Positions 16,249-23,717 of a DNA stretch of 45,435 bases are shown here, piece after piece. Source of the DNA: DASQPR01 sp035263025 (lineage in GTDB: Bacteria; Actinomycetota; Actinomycetes; Mycobacteriales; Micromonosporaceae); the NCBI GenBank assembly GCA_035263025.1, contig DATFRR010000059.1:1-45435 (forward strand). The letters are read 5' to 3'. Both the position numbers and the translations under genes were made by a program. Positions within the stretch are counted from its first letter, which is position 1, and every line of letters starts with the position of its first letter. The notes under the pieces are model-generated. The model ran no database searches. It worked only from the letters and a program-made list of their open reading frames with translations, and was not told the DNA's origin.

Positions 16249-16387
16249 CAAGGGCGCTGAATCGATGACGGGTACGCCCGCGTGAGCGCCACCGCCTGCC
16301 GGACGACATACTTGACGCTTCGTGACTTGCCGTCGTTCCTGACCGGGCGTGCCGCGCCCGCGAGAACCGTTTGTGGAGGCCGTTGCC

Positions 16388-17425
16388 ATGGCGCAACTTC
16401 CGTTGTTCCCGACCGCGCTCGTGGGCAGCTTCGCCCAGCCGGAATGGCTGATCGACCGGGCGAAGCTCGCCGGTCGCTTCCCGCCCCGGGTGCGCGCCCG
16501 CGAGTTGTGGCGGATCGCGCCGGAGCATCTCGCACGTGCCCAGGACGACGCGACACTGCTCGCGATCCGGGCCCAGGAAGACGCCGGCCTGGACATCCTG
16601 ACCGACGGCGAGATCCGGCGGGAGAGCTATTCCAACCACTTCGCCACCGCGCTGCGGGGTCTCGACCTCGACAATCCGGGCGAGGCGCTGGACCGCAGCG
16701 GCCATCCGAATCCAGTGCCGCGCGTGGTCGGCCCGATCATCCGCCCCGAGCCGATCGAGGTGGGCGACGTCCGGTTCCTGCGTACCCACACCGAACGCAC
16801 CATCAAGGTCACGGTGCCCGGTCCGTTCACCATGTCGCAGCAGGCGCAGGACGACTACTACGGCGATGCGGAGAAGCTCGCGTTCGCCTACGCCGACGCC
16901 GTCAACGCCGAAGTGCGCGACCTGTTCGCGGCCGGCGCGGATGTCGTACAGCTGGATGAGCCCTACCTTCAGGCTCGCCCGGAGCCGGCGCGTCGCTACG
17001 GGCTCAAGGCGCTCAATCGCGCGCTCGCCGGCGTTGAGGGTACGACCGCGGTGCATGTGTGCTTCGGGTACGCCGCGATCATCCACGACCGCCCGTCGGG
17101 CTACTCGTTCCTGCCGGAGCTTGCCGACTGTACGTGTGACCAGATCTCCATCGAGACGGCGCAGTCCAAACTCGACACGTCCGTGCTGACGCACCTGACC
17201 GGTAAGACGATCATCCTCGGCGTCATCGATCTGTCCGACCACGCGGTCGAATCGGTGGATACGGTGGCCGAGCGGGTCCGGCGCGCACTGCCGTACGTCG
17301 CCGCCGAGAACGTCATCATCTCGACCGACTGCGGCATGAAATACCTGCCGTGGGAGTCGGCAGTCGGCAAGATGCGCGCGATGGTCGGTGCCGCTACGAC
17401 ACTGCGCGCGGAGTTCGGCGCCTAG
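16388..17425 (+). CDS. Cobalamin-independent methionine synthase C-terminal domain-like protein (MetE-C type)
   Basis: A protein of 345 residues corresponding to the catalytic C-terminal half of MetE. The four zinc ligands are all seen: His223 and Cys225 (VHVCFGY), Glu256 (ISIE) and Cys315 (STDCGMKYL). DGEIRRES near 73-80 and QLDEPYL near 188-194 are also typical. Stand-alone MetE-C proteins are thiol methyltransferases; some act with corrinoid proteins or on non-homocysteine thiols, so methionine synthesis is not certain. The ATG at 16388 follows TGGAGG. Its 172-base leader shows no recognisable SAM or B12 riboswitch. It converges on the lipoprotein gene at 17461. Confidence 0.87.
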   Translation: MAQLPLFPTALVGSFAQPEWLIDRAKLAGRFPPRVRARELWRIAPEHLARAQDDATLLAIRAQEDAGLDILTDGEIRRESYSNHFATALRGLDLDNPGEALDRSGHPNPVPRVVGPIIRPEPIEVGDVRFLRTHTERTIKVTVPGPFTMSQQAQDDYYGDAEKLAFAYADAVNAEVRDLFAAGADVVQLDEPYLQARPEPARRYGLKALNRALAGVEGTTAVHVCFGYAAIIHDRPSGYSFLPELADCTCDQISIETAQSKLDTSVLTHLTGKTIILGVIDLSDHAVESVDTVAERVRRALPYVAAENVIISTDCGMKYLPWESAVGKMRAMVGAATTLRAEFGA

Positions 17426-17460
17426 CTCAGCGCCGGGCGGCTGCGGTCGCTCGCATCGCG

Positions 17461-17949
17461 TCAGCAGCGGTACGGGTTGGTCTGATCGCCGTACGTGACG
17501 GTGATGTGCGAGATCCTCGTGGTGTCCATGCTTGTCGCGGCATCCGTCTGGAACAGCGCGACCACGGTGTCGCCGTCGCCGAGTACGCGTGCCAGCGTCG
17601 TCGATGTGAACACCACGATCTCGCACTTGGTCGCCTCGTCGCCGACCACGAGCCGCGGCGCGCTCGCCGTTGCATCGGCCGGCAGATCGTTGCGTACCAA
17701 CGCTTCTGCGTCTGTCAGCCGGCGTGGCGAGATGGTGGCGACGTAGCCGGTGACGCGCTGCCGGCCGTCCGTGATCAACGTGGCGTATCCCGGAGCGTGC
17801 GCAGTGCGCCAGACGGACGCCGAGGTGCCAAGCCCGGTGAACGCGGGCGCGGACTCGCCGCGGGCGACCGGTGTCGCGTCAACGCCTCGTGACGACGCAG
17901 CGTCGCAGCCCGCGGCCGCAAATGTCGCCGCGACGGCGAGGAGTGTCAC
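17461..17949 (-). CDS. Putative lipoprotein, unknown function (start uncertain)
   Basis: From the only in-frame start, GTG at 17949, the protein has 162 residues and begins VTLLAVAATFAAAGC, a hydrophobic stretch ending in a lipobox. A normal signal peptide needs a basic n-region. That region (TRRCVRAALAG) is present just upstream in the same frame but has no ATG, GTG or TTG. The next in-frame start codon is deep inside the upstream VOC gene. Either a rare start codon is used or the start has been altered. The mature part has no recognised domain; two cysteines besides the lipid Cys are seen (TKCEIVVF and the C-terminal Cys). It is probably cotranscribed with the VOC gene 58 bases upstream. 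Confidence 0.6.
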   Translation of the reverse strand: MTLLAVAATFAAAGCDAASSRGVDATPVARGESAPAFTGLGTSASVWRTAHAPGYATLITDGRQRVTGYVATISPRRLTDAEALVRNDLPADATASAPRLVVGDEATKCEIVVFTSTTLARVLGDGDTVVALFQTDAATSMDTTRISHITVTYGDQTNPYRC

Positions 17950-18007
17950 TAGGCCGGCGAGCGCCGCGCGGACGCATCGTCGCGTCGGCGCTCCGGTCTT
18001 GAGAGGG

Positions 18008-18406
18008 TCAGCCGAGGCGGGCTTCGGCGATCGTCGGCTGGAACAACTCCACCGGGTTGCCGGATGGATCCTCGACGAGCACCTGCCGTCCGCCCACTCC
18101 GTCGATGATGTCGCCGCGAAAGTGCGCGCCGGACGCCGCAAGCCGCCGCACCTCCGCGTCGATGTCGTCCACCTCGACCGCGAACCGGTTCCAGCCGCCG
18201 GGCTGCGGCAGCGTGCCGTCCGGCATCGCCGCGCCACCGCCCGGCCCACCGCCCGGCGCGCTCAGCACCAACCTCAGGTCGCCGCGGGACAGCATGGCGA
18301 ACGATGGCGCCGGATGCATGACGACGTCGAAGTCTAGGTTCCCGGTGTAGAACGCGATCGCCGCGTCGACGTCGTTCACGATGTACCGAACGCTCACAGA
18401 TGCCAT
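18008..18406 (-). CDS. VOC-family (glyoxalase-like) protein
   Basis: A protein of 132 residues from the ATG at 18406 (MASVSVRYIVNDVDAAIAFY), the standard opening of single-copy VOC proteins of the bleomycin-resistance type. The second half has WNRFAVEVDDID and a VLVEDPSGNPVELFQP end, the usual final strand. The first-module metal histidine is not obvious (VRYIVND), so it may be non-catalytic. A GTG at 18424 would add six residues. Neither start has a clear ribosome site. A Gly/Pro-rich loop (APGGGPGGG) sits mid-protein. Confidence 0.8.
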   Translation of the reverse strand: MASVSVRYIVNDVDAAIAFYTGNLDFDVVMHPAPSFAMLSRGDLRLVLSAPGGGPGGGAAMPDGTLPQPGGWNRFAVEVDDIDAEVRRLAASGAHFRGDIIDGVGGRQVLVEDPSGNPVELFQPTIAEARLG

Positions 18407-18451
18407 GCCGCGACTGTCGCACAAACCGGCACGGCCGGCACGACGACCACC

Positions 18452-19030
18452 TCAGACCAGGTTCGGACCCTGCTTGCGTAGATCGTCGACGCTGCCCATC
18501 GCGGTACGAAGATCGGCGAGCCACTGGTCCGCATGTTCGCCAACCAGCCGTACGCACCATGCCAACGCCTCGGACCGGGTCCGTGCGACGCCTGCGTCGA
18601 CGAGCGTATCGAGCACGCGACGCTCGGGCTGGCGCAGCCTGGTCATGACCGGCGCCGAGTGAGTCGTGAACAGCTGCCGGGTCCCGCCACAGTCGACCCC
18701 CCAGGCCATCTTGCGCTGGTACCGGTGCTCGATCTGCCGGGCGACGCGAATGCGCTGGTCGCGCGTCTCCTCGCGGAATCCGCTGATGCGGCCGGCCTCG
18801 GCGGACGCGACGTCGGCCGCCGATGCTCCCTCGGCGAGCGACGGTGCGGGCAGGCGACCGATGACCAAGATCTCGTCCCGATCGATGACGATGTCCGGAG
18901 GTCCAGTAAACATGCCGTCCGGCAGGATGCCGGAGATCCAAGCGGCGGCGTCGTCGGTCGGCACCGAATCGCCCCGGTTGGCGTGCCTGATCATCATGAC
19001 CAGCTCCCTTGCTGTGTTGGCCGCCGTCAT
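18452..19030 (-). CDS. Conserved hypothetical protein with RHH-like C-terminal segment
   Basis: A protein of 192 residues. The C-terminal part reads LVDAGVARTRSEALAWCVRL, which looks like the helix-turn-helix half of a ribbon-helix-helix DNA-binding fold. The N-terminal part contains PPDIVIDRDEILVIGRL and a predicted helical region rich in charged residues. The ATG at 19030 has GGAG seven bases upstream. Immediately upstream are three tandem 8-bp repeats, the arrangement expected of an RHH operator, so autoregulation is plausible. It is divergent from the c-di-GMP gene. No enzymatic motif was recognised. Confidence 0.65.
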   Translation of the reverse strand: MTAANTARELVMMIRHANRGDSVPTDDAAAWISGILPDGMFTGPPDIVIDRDEILVIGRLPAPSLAEGASAADVASAEAGRISGFREETRDQRIRVARQIEHRYQRKMAWGVDCGGTRQLFTTHSAPVMTRLRQPERRVLDTLVDAGVARTRSEALAWCVRLVGEHADQWLADLRTAMGSVDDLRKQGPNLV

Positions 19031-19052
19031 GTGGCAGCTCCTTCGTGGTGCG

Positions 19053-19076
19053 ATTACACAATTACACAGTTACACC
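19053..19076. promoter_or_regulatory. Three tandem 8-bp repeats (ATTACACA type), candidate operator
   Basis: ATTACACA, ATTACACA and GTTACACC occur head to tail 23-46 bases upstream of the 18452-19030 gene. They form an AT-rich island within the divergent region. Direct repeats of this spacing suit cooperative ribbon-helix-helix dimers. Confidence 0.6.
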
Positions 19077-19160
19077 GCTGGACACGAACTGCAAGGGGAT
19101 CAGTTATGTTCAGCCGTCGGCGAATGCCGCGCGGTGGACCTGTGGGTTCATTGCCCGATT

Positions 19161-19166
19161 TATGAT
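19161..19166 (+). promoter_or_regulatory. Candidate -10 box of a leaderless promoter
   Basis: TATGAT ends six bases before the ATG at 19173, so transcription would start at or next to the start codon. No ribosome site is present. A weak TGGACC at 19135-19140 could serve as the -35 box, although its 20-base spacing is long. Confidence 0.55.
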
Positions 19167-19172
19167 CGTTTG

Positions 19173-21830
19173 ATGGTGCACCGAGTCCGGTGGATCTATC
19201 CGTCGGTTGTCCTCGCCTTCGGTGCGGTTTACTGGCTCTTCCCCCGGACGCACCCGTACGTCGTCGGCCTGGTCGCGCTGGCCAGCGTGCTGGCCGTCGG
19301 GTACGGCATCCGCACTCACGCGCCGCGGCGCGCGAACGCGTGGCGGCTCGTCGGGCTCGCCGTGGCGTTCGCGGCGGCCGGCGAGATCAGCTACGACATC
19401 TTTGCCGCCGGCGGTGCCGTTGACGGCTATCCGTCGGTCACCGACGCGCTGTTCCTCGTGGTCTACGCCCCGCTCTCGGTCGGCCTGCTGTGGCTGGGCC
19501 TGCCGCGCGTGCCGTCGCGGGACAAGGCGTCCATCATCGACACCGCGGCGCTGAGCCTTGGCGGGAGTCTCGTGCTGTGGCTTGTGCTGATCCAGCCGAC
19601 GGTGTCCAGCCTCCACCTGACCGGACTCGCCAAGACGATCTCGGTCGCCGGTTGGGTCGGGGACGCAGTCGTACTCGCCGCCGCGTTCCGGCTGCTCAGC
19701 GCTTGGCCGCAAAACACCGCGGCACGCACGCTCGGCGCGGCCGTCATCGCCCTGCTCGCCGGTGACCTGCTCTACGGAATAGCGCTCATCGACGGCGTGT
19801 GGCACAGCGGCGGACCGGTCGACCTGTGCCTGCTGGTCTTCATGGCACTGTGCGGCGGCGCCGCGCTGATGCCCTCGATGGCCGAAATCGGGACCGCGGA
19901 GGGCGTGCATCGGGTGCTCGGTGTGCGCCGGCTGTCTGCGCTCGCCGTCGCACTGCTCATCGCTCCGACCGCTCTACTCGTGGAGGCGACGCACGGCCCG
20001 GTCCGGACTCCGGTCGCCATCGGGGTGGTATCGGCGATCGGTGGCTTGCTCGCGGTTTGGCGCATCGAGGTGACACTGAAAGCGCAACGGACCACCGTCG
20101 TCCGTGACCGGACGGTGCGCGACGCGGCGCAACGAATCGGGCTCGCCACCACGACCGACGACGTCATGACGGCGGTCAACTCCGCGTTCGGGGCGTTGAC
20201 GCGGGGTCTGCCGGCCGAGGCACATCTCAGCGAACGCTCCGTCACCACACCGACGCTGACCGATCATGGCCAATCCTTGCGGATACCGATCGACACCGAC
20301 GCGGTCCGCGGTCCCGACATCGCGCCGATCGACTATCCCGATCACGACCTCGTTTTCACGTCGGAGGCACCGGAGCTAGCCGAGCTCGTCGATGTGCTGG
20401 TCGGTCTGGCCGAGTACGCCGGCGTCGCGTTGCAACGCATCGCGTTGAGCGAACAGGTCCGCGCGAGCGAGATGGAGCACGACATCCTCGTCTACCGTGC
20501 GTCGCACGACCCGCTGACCGGCCTCGCCAACGGCGAGCTGTTCCGGCGGCGGCTGCGGGCGCTCGGCGCGGACCCGGCGCGACATGGCCGGACCACCGCG
20601 GTCCTCTTCATCGACCTCGACGACTTCAAGACGATCAACGACACGCTCGGCCACGAAGCAGGCGACCTCACGCTCGTGAGCGCGGCCGAGCGGATCCAAG
20701 GCTGTGTTGGCACCGACGATGTCAGTGCACGCCTCGGTGGGGACGAATTCGCCGCGCTGCTGCCGGATGTCGGCGACCGTGACGCCGCATACCAGATGGC
20801 CGAACGCCTGTCCGTCGAGCTCGCGGAGCCAACCGTCGTGGCGGGCTTGCCGGTGCGATGTCGCGCCAGCATCGGCGTGGCGACGGCGTCGAGTCCTGAA
20901 GAGTATCCGCACGTGATGCGCTGGGCGGACGCGGCGCTCTACGCGGCCAAGGCGGAAAGCAAGGGCGGGTGGCGTCCGTACCAGCCGAACATGCGCAGCC
21001 CCTTGCATCGCGGCAACGACCTCCGGATCGAGCTGCAGGCGATGCTGCAACGCACCGGCCGCGACGACCCGGCCGCGAACGGGCTCGCCATGCATTACCA
21101 ACCGATCGTCGACCTCGCGGACGGATCCTTGCGCGGCTACGAGGCGCTGATCAGGTTCCGGCATCCGGAGCGAGGCAGCGTTCCGGTCACCGATCTCATC
21201 GCGGCGGCCGAGCAGACTGGGCTGATCGTGCCGCTGGGCAACTGGGCGCTGAGCCAGGCGATCACGGATGCCGTCGAGTTGACGGCCGGGTCCGATCCAC
21301 CGGTCCGGTACGTCAGCGTCAACGTTTCACCGACGCAACTGCGCCAGCCCGACTTCAACGAACGCGTACGTGACGCGATCGCGGCGGCCGGACTGGAACC
21401 GACACGGCTGGTCATCGAGATGACCGAGACACAGCCGCTCGACGACGACGACGAGATCTGGGACGTTCTCGAGGCGCTGAGCGACGCCGGTATGCGCATC
21501 GCGATCGACGACTACGGCACCGGGCATGCATCGCTGGGGTACCTGCGCCGTCCGGTCATCGACATCCTGAAGCTCGATCGGCTCTTCCTGCGCGACATCG
21601 ACACCGACCGGACCCGAAGCCTGGTCGGTGCCGTCATCCAACTCACCAAAGAACTGAAGATCGAGTTGGTGGCGGAGGGCATCGAGGATCACGCGACGCG
21701 CATCGCATTGCTAGGGCTTGGCTGTGCGGTCGGACAAGGGCATCTGTTCGCCCACGCGATGCCGGTCGGCGATGCCATCCGGTGGGCATCGCCAACGTAC
21801 GCGTCGCTGCCGGCAGACGCCGCCGAATAA
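19173..21830 (+). CDS. Membrane-anchored GGDEF-EAL protein (c-di-GMP cyclase/phosphodiesterase)
   Basis: A protein of 885 residues. About eight to nine membrane segments fill residues 1-300, then a linker and a short coiled region. A GGDEF domain follows with an intact motif (RLGGDEF, GGDEF at 522-526) and SHDPLTGLANGELF. The EAL domain is also intact: YEALIRFRHPE (EAL at 657-659), VNVSPTQL, EMTE, IDDYGTGHASL (DD at 779-780), Lys800 and VAEGIED (Glu835). The inhibitory RxxD site five residues before GGDEF is missing (GTDD at 513-516). It could therefore make or degrade c-di-GMP, with the EAL side chemically complete. The ATG at 19173 was chosen because of the TATGAT box just upstream. Confidence 0.9.
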   Translation: MVHRVRWIYPSVVLAFGAVYWLFPRTHPYVVGLVALASVLAVGYGIRTHAPRRANAWRLVGLAVAFAAAGEISYDIFAAGGAVDGYPSVTDALFLVVYAPLSVGLLWLGLPRVPSRDKASIIDTAALSLGGSLVLWLVLIQPTVSSLHLTGLAKTISVAGWVGDAVVLAAAFRLLSAWPQNTAARTLGAAVIALLAGDLLYGIALIDGVWHSGGPVDLCLLVFMALCGGAALMPSMAEIGTAEGVHRVLGVRRLSALAVALLIAPTALLVEATHGPVRTPVAIGVVSAIGGLLAVWRIEVTLKAQRTTVVRDRTVRDAAQRIGLATTTDDVMTAVNSAFGALTRGLPAEAHLSERSVTTPTLTDHGQSLRIPIDTDAVRGPDIAPIDYPDHDLVFTSEAPELAELVDVLVGLAEYAGVALQRIALSEQVRASEMEHDILVYRASHDPLTGLANGELFRRRLRALGADPARHGRTTAVLFIDLDDFKTINDTLGHEAGDLTLVSAAERIQGCVGTDDVSARLGGDEFAALLPDVGDRDAAYQMAERLSVELAEPTVVAGLPVRCRASIGVATASSPEEYPHVMRWADAALYAAKAESKGGWRPYQPNMRSPLHRGNDLRIELQAMLQRTGRDDPAANGLAMHYQPIVDLADGSLRGYEALIRFRHPERGSVPVTDLIAAAEQTGLIVPLGNWALSQAITDAVELTAGSDPPVRYVSVNVSPTQLRQPDFNERVRDAIAAAGLEPTRLVIEMTETQPLDDDDEIWDVLEALSDAGMRIAIDDYGTGHASLGYLRRPVIDILKLDRLFLRDIDTDRTRSLVGAVIQLTKELKIELVAEGIEDHATRIALLGLGCAVGQGHLFAHAMPVGDAIRWASPTYASLPADAAE

Positions 21831-21866
21831 CGGTGGCATCCGGCCCGTCAAAGCATTTGCCGCCGC

Positions 21867-21884
21867 CGCCGCGGCCGGCGTTTT
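21867..21884 (+). terminator. Rho-independent-type terminator after the GGDEF-EAL gene
   Basis: CGCCG (21867-21871), loop CGGC, then CGGCG (21876-21880), followed directly by TTTT. It lies 37 bases past the stop. Confidence 0.6.
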
Positions 21885-21970
21885 GGTGAGTGGAATCGTG
21901 GTCCGTTGAGATCGGTTACGTCACTGCGTCGATCGCGTCGCAATGCGATAACGGTGGTAGGCGAGGCGTC

Positions 21971-21980
21971 GAAACGTTTC
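21971..21980. promoter_or_regulatory. LacI-type operator-like palindrome
   Basis: GAAACGTTTC is a perfect ten-base palindrome with the central CG typical of LacI-family operators. It is 200 bp upstream of the main promoter of the sugar ABC operon. No LacI-family gene is in the window. Confidence 0.4.
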
Positions 21981-22180
21981 CGGCGCGTGGGACGCTACGG
22001 CGCGGCCGTACCGCCGGCAACGGCGCCGACATGCGGCCTGTTCTCGGGGTTCCGACATCGCGGGCTGCCCGGTTTATCCGGAGATGGTGGGCGACATGCG
22101 TGATGACTCGTTCACTTGACGTGACTCAGATGGTTCTCCGGACCGACCTGAGAGGACGTTCCCGCAGCCCACTGGCTCCC

Positions 22181-22210
22181 TTGACAACGTCTTCCGGGTG
22201 AACAAATAAT
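22181..22210 (+). promoter_or_regulatory. Strong SigA-type promoter of the sugar ABC operon
   Basis: A perfect -35 box TTGACA (22181-22186), an 18-base spacer and a near-consensus -10 box AATAAT (22205-22210). The match is exceptional for this GC-rich DNA, in keeping with high expression of a binding protein. Confidence 0.75.
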
Positions 22211-22233
22211 TCATCCGCTTAACAAATCTGTTT
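22201..22233. promoter_or_regulatory. Direct repeats AACAAAT over the start site, candidate repressor operator
   Basis: AACAAAT occurs at 22201-22207, partly inside the -10 box, and at 22221-22227, exactly 20 bases (two helix turns) apart. The second copy is also half of AACA-AATC-TGTT. A protein bound here would block the promoter. The regulator is not identified. Confidence 0.45.
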
Positions 22234-22429
22234 CCACGCTGTTGCGCTGTGCGATCGGTGGCTGTCGTCGGTTTTCGACGGCATTCGCGATGTTGCGGTG
22301 CATTGGCGTGGCGACGCAAACCAGCCCACGGTGAACCCGAAAACCCCACCCGCTCGGCCCAGCACTTCTCAGTTCCGCGGCGTGGCGTCGCAACCGCTAG
22401 CGACGCGACCAGAAAGGAGACACGCGGCG

Positions 22430-23539
22430 ATGCGCATTTCCCCTCGGTCCGCCCTCACCACGACGGCGGCCGCAGTGTTGCTCGTCGCAGGCCTCGCGGC
22501 CTGTGGCAGCGGCAGCAACGGCAGTAGCAACAACGCAGGCAGCGCGCCCACCAACAACAAGGTCGGCATCCTGCTGCCGGACACGGCATCCTCGCCGCGC
22601 TGGGTCTCCGCGGACCCGAACGAAATGGCGAAGGAATGCACGGTCTACAAGTTGGACTGCAAGATCTACAACGCCAACGGTAGTGCAACGACGATGCAGG
22701 CCCAGGCGCAGGCACTGATCAACGCCGGCGTCGGCGTGCTGCTGGTGACCGACCTCGACCCGGACTCCGGCAAGGCGATCGAGGACCTGGCCGCGCAGCA
22801 CCACGTTGTGTCGATCGACTACGACCGCCTGACGTCGGGTAGCTCGAACAACGCCTACTACGTGTCGTTCGACAACACCAAGGTCGGCGTGGACCAGGGC
22901 ACCGCCCTCACGCAGTGCCCGCAGGTTCAGGGCAAGAGCGCCGTGAACTACGTCGACATCGACGGTGCGCCAACCGACAACAACGCCACGCTGTTCGCCA
23001 ACGGCTACGACTCGGTGCTGTCGAAGCAGCCGGGATGGAAGCAGCTGGCCAAGCAGACGGGTAACTGGGACCCGCAGACCGCCCAGACCGTGTTCACCAC
23101 GATGCTCGGTCAGCACAAGGACATCAACGCGGTCATGGTTGCCAACGACACGATGGCGCAGTCGGTCATCAACGTCCTGCAGTCGCAGGGCCTGGCCGGC
23201 AAGGTGGCCGTCTCCGGTCAGGATGCGACCGCCGGTGGCCTCGACAACATCATGGCGGGCACCCAGTGCTTCACCATCTACAAGCCGGTTGCCGGCGAGG
23301 CTGATGTCGCAATCAAGCTCGCGTCGCAGATTCTCGCGGGCCAGAAGCCGACGGCTCCGGCGACGACCAAGGACCCGAAGACGGGTCGCGATGTTCCGTC
23401 CTACCTGGCCGACCCGACCGTCATCACCAAGGCGAACGTGGCCTTGCCGGTGACCGACGGATATGTGACCGCGGGCGCCGTGTGCAGCACGCCGGCGCTG
23501 GTCACGCTGTGCAAGGCGAACGGCATTAACACCGGCTGA
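22430..23539 (+). CDS. Sugar ABC transporter substrate-binding lipoprotein (XylF-like)
   Basis: A protein of 369 residues with a lipoprotein signal (MRISPRSALTTTAAAVLLVA followed by GLAAC, Cys25) and an Asn/Ser-rich linker. The mature part is a periplasmic-binding-protein type I fold of the xylose/ribose class: KVGILLPDT, INAGVGVLLVTDLDPDSG, and GQDATAGGLDNIMAGTQ, close to the XylF hinge motif. It delivers a monosaccharide to the ATPase and permease encoded downstream. The ATG at 22430 has AAAGGAG about ten bases upstream. A longer frame from 22298 lacks a signal peptide at its start. Four cysteines in the mature domain (near ECTVYKLDC and in the C-terminal part) are unusual for this family. 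Confidence 0.92.
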   Translation: MRISPRSALTTTAAAVLLVAGLAACGSGSNGSSNNAGSAPTNNKVGILLPDTASSPRWVSADPNEMAKECTVYKLDCKIYNANGSATTMQAQAQALINAGVGVLLVTDLDPDSGKAIEDLAAQHHVVSIDYDRLTSGSSNNAYYVSFDNTKVGVDQGTALTQCPQVQGKSAVNYVDIDGAPTDNNATLFANGYDSVLSKQPGWKQLAKQTGNWDPQTAQTVFTTMLGQHKDINAVMVANDTMAQSVINVLQSQGLAGKVAVSGQDATAGGLDNIMAGTQCFTIYKPVAGEADVAIKLASQILAGQKPTAPATTKDPKTGRDVPSYLADPTVITKANVALPVTDGYVTAGAVCSTPALVTLCKANGINTG

Positions 23540-23556
23540 TCCGGCCGAACGACGGC

Positions 23557-23611
23557 GGCCAGCGTGCCTAAAGCGTCTTGACCGTACGGTCCTGGCGTGG
23601 GCACGCTGGCC
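23557..23611 (+). promoter_or_regulatory. Large intercistronic hairpin after the binding-protein gene
   Basis: GGCCAGCGTGCC (23557-23568) is perfectly complementary to GGCACGCTGGCC (23600-23611). The 31-base loop itself contains the perfect palindrome GACCGTACGGTC (23580-23591). The structure starts 18 bases after the stop and lies 106 bases before the next gene. It could stop most transcripts or protect the upstream mRNA, giving more binding protein than ATPase and permease. Confidence 0.75.
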
Positions 23612-23717
23612 CCGTCCTTATCCGCCGTCGGTGGACAACTCGCGATTCGCCGCCTTCATCGCAAGCCAGGCCTGGCTCCGGGTGCCACCGGACGAACGTT
23701 ACGACAGCAGGTGACCA

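Larger units (their letters stand above)
21831..22429. other. 599-bp intergenic region before the sugar ABC operon
   Basis: No gene is supported here. From left to right it holds a terminator (21867-21884), a perfect GAAACGTTTC palindrome (21971-21980), a strong promoter (22181-22210), an AT-rich region with AACAAAT repeats, and a leader of about 210 bases. The ribosome site AAAGGAG precedes the ATG at 22430. Open frames that cross the leader are basic and unlike the neighbouring proteins. Confidence 0.65.

Noticed and set aside
16216..16387. SAM or cobalamin riboswitch before the MetE-like gene
   Set aside because: The 172-base leader lacks a recognisable B12 box or SAM-riboswitch core; only a simple stem-loop is visible.
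15277..17626. Long minus-strand open frames opposite the hydrolase and MetE-like genes
   Set aside because: The plus strand carries complete catalytic motifs; the minus-strand products are basic and lack any domain.
22298..22429. N-terminal extension of the XylF-like protein to the ATG at 22298
   Set aside because: It would bury the lipoprotein signal peptide 44 residues inside the protein; the ATG at 22430 has its own ribosome site.
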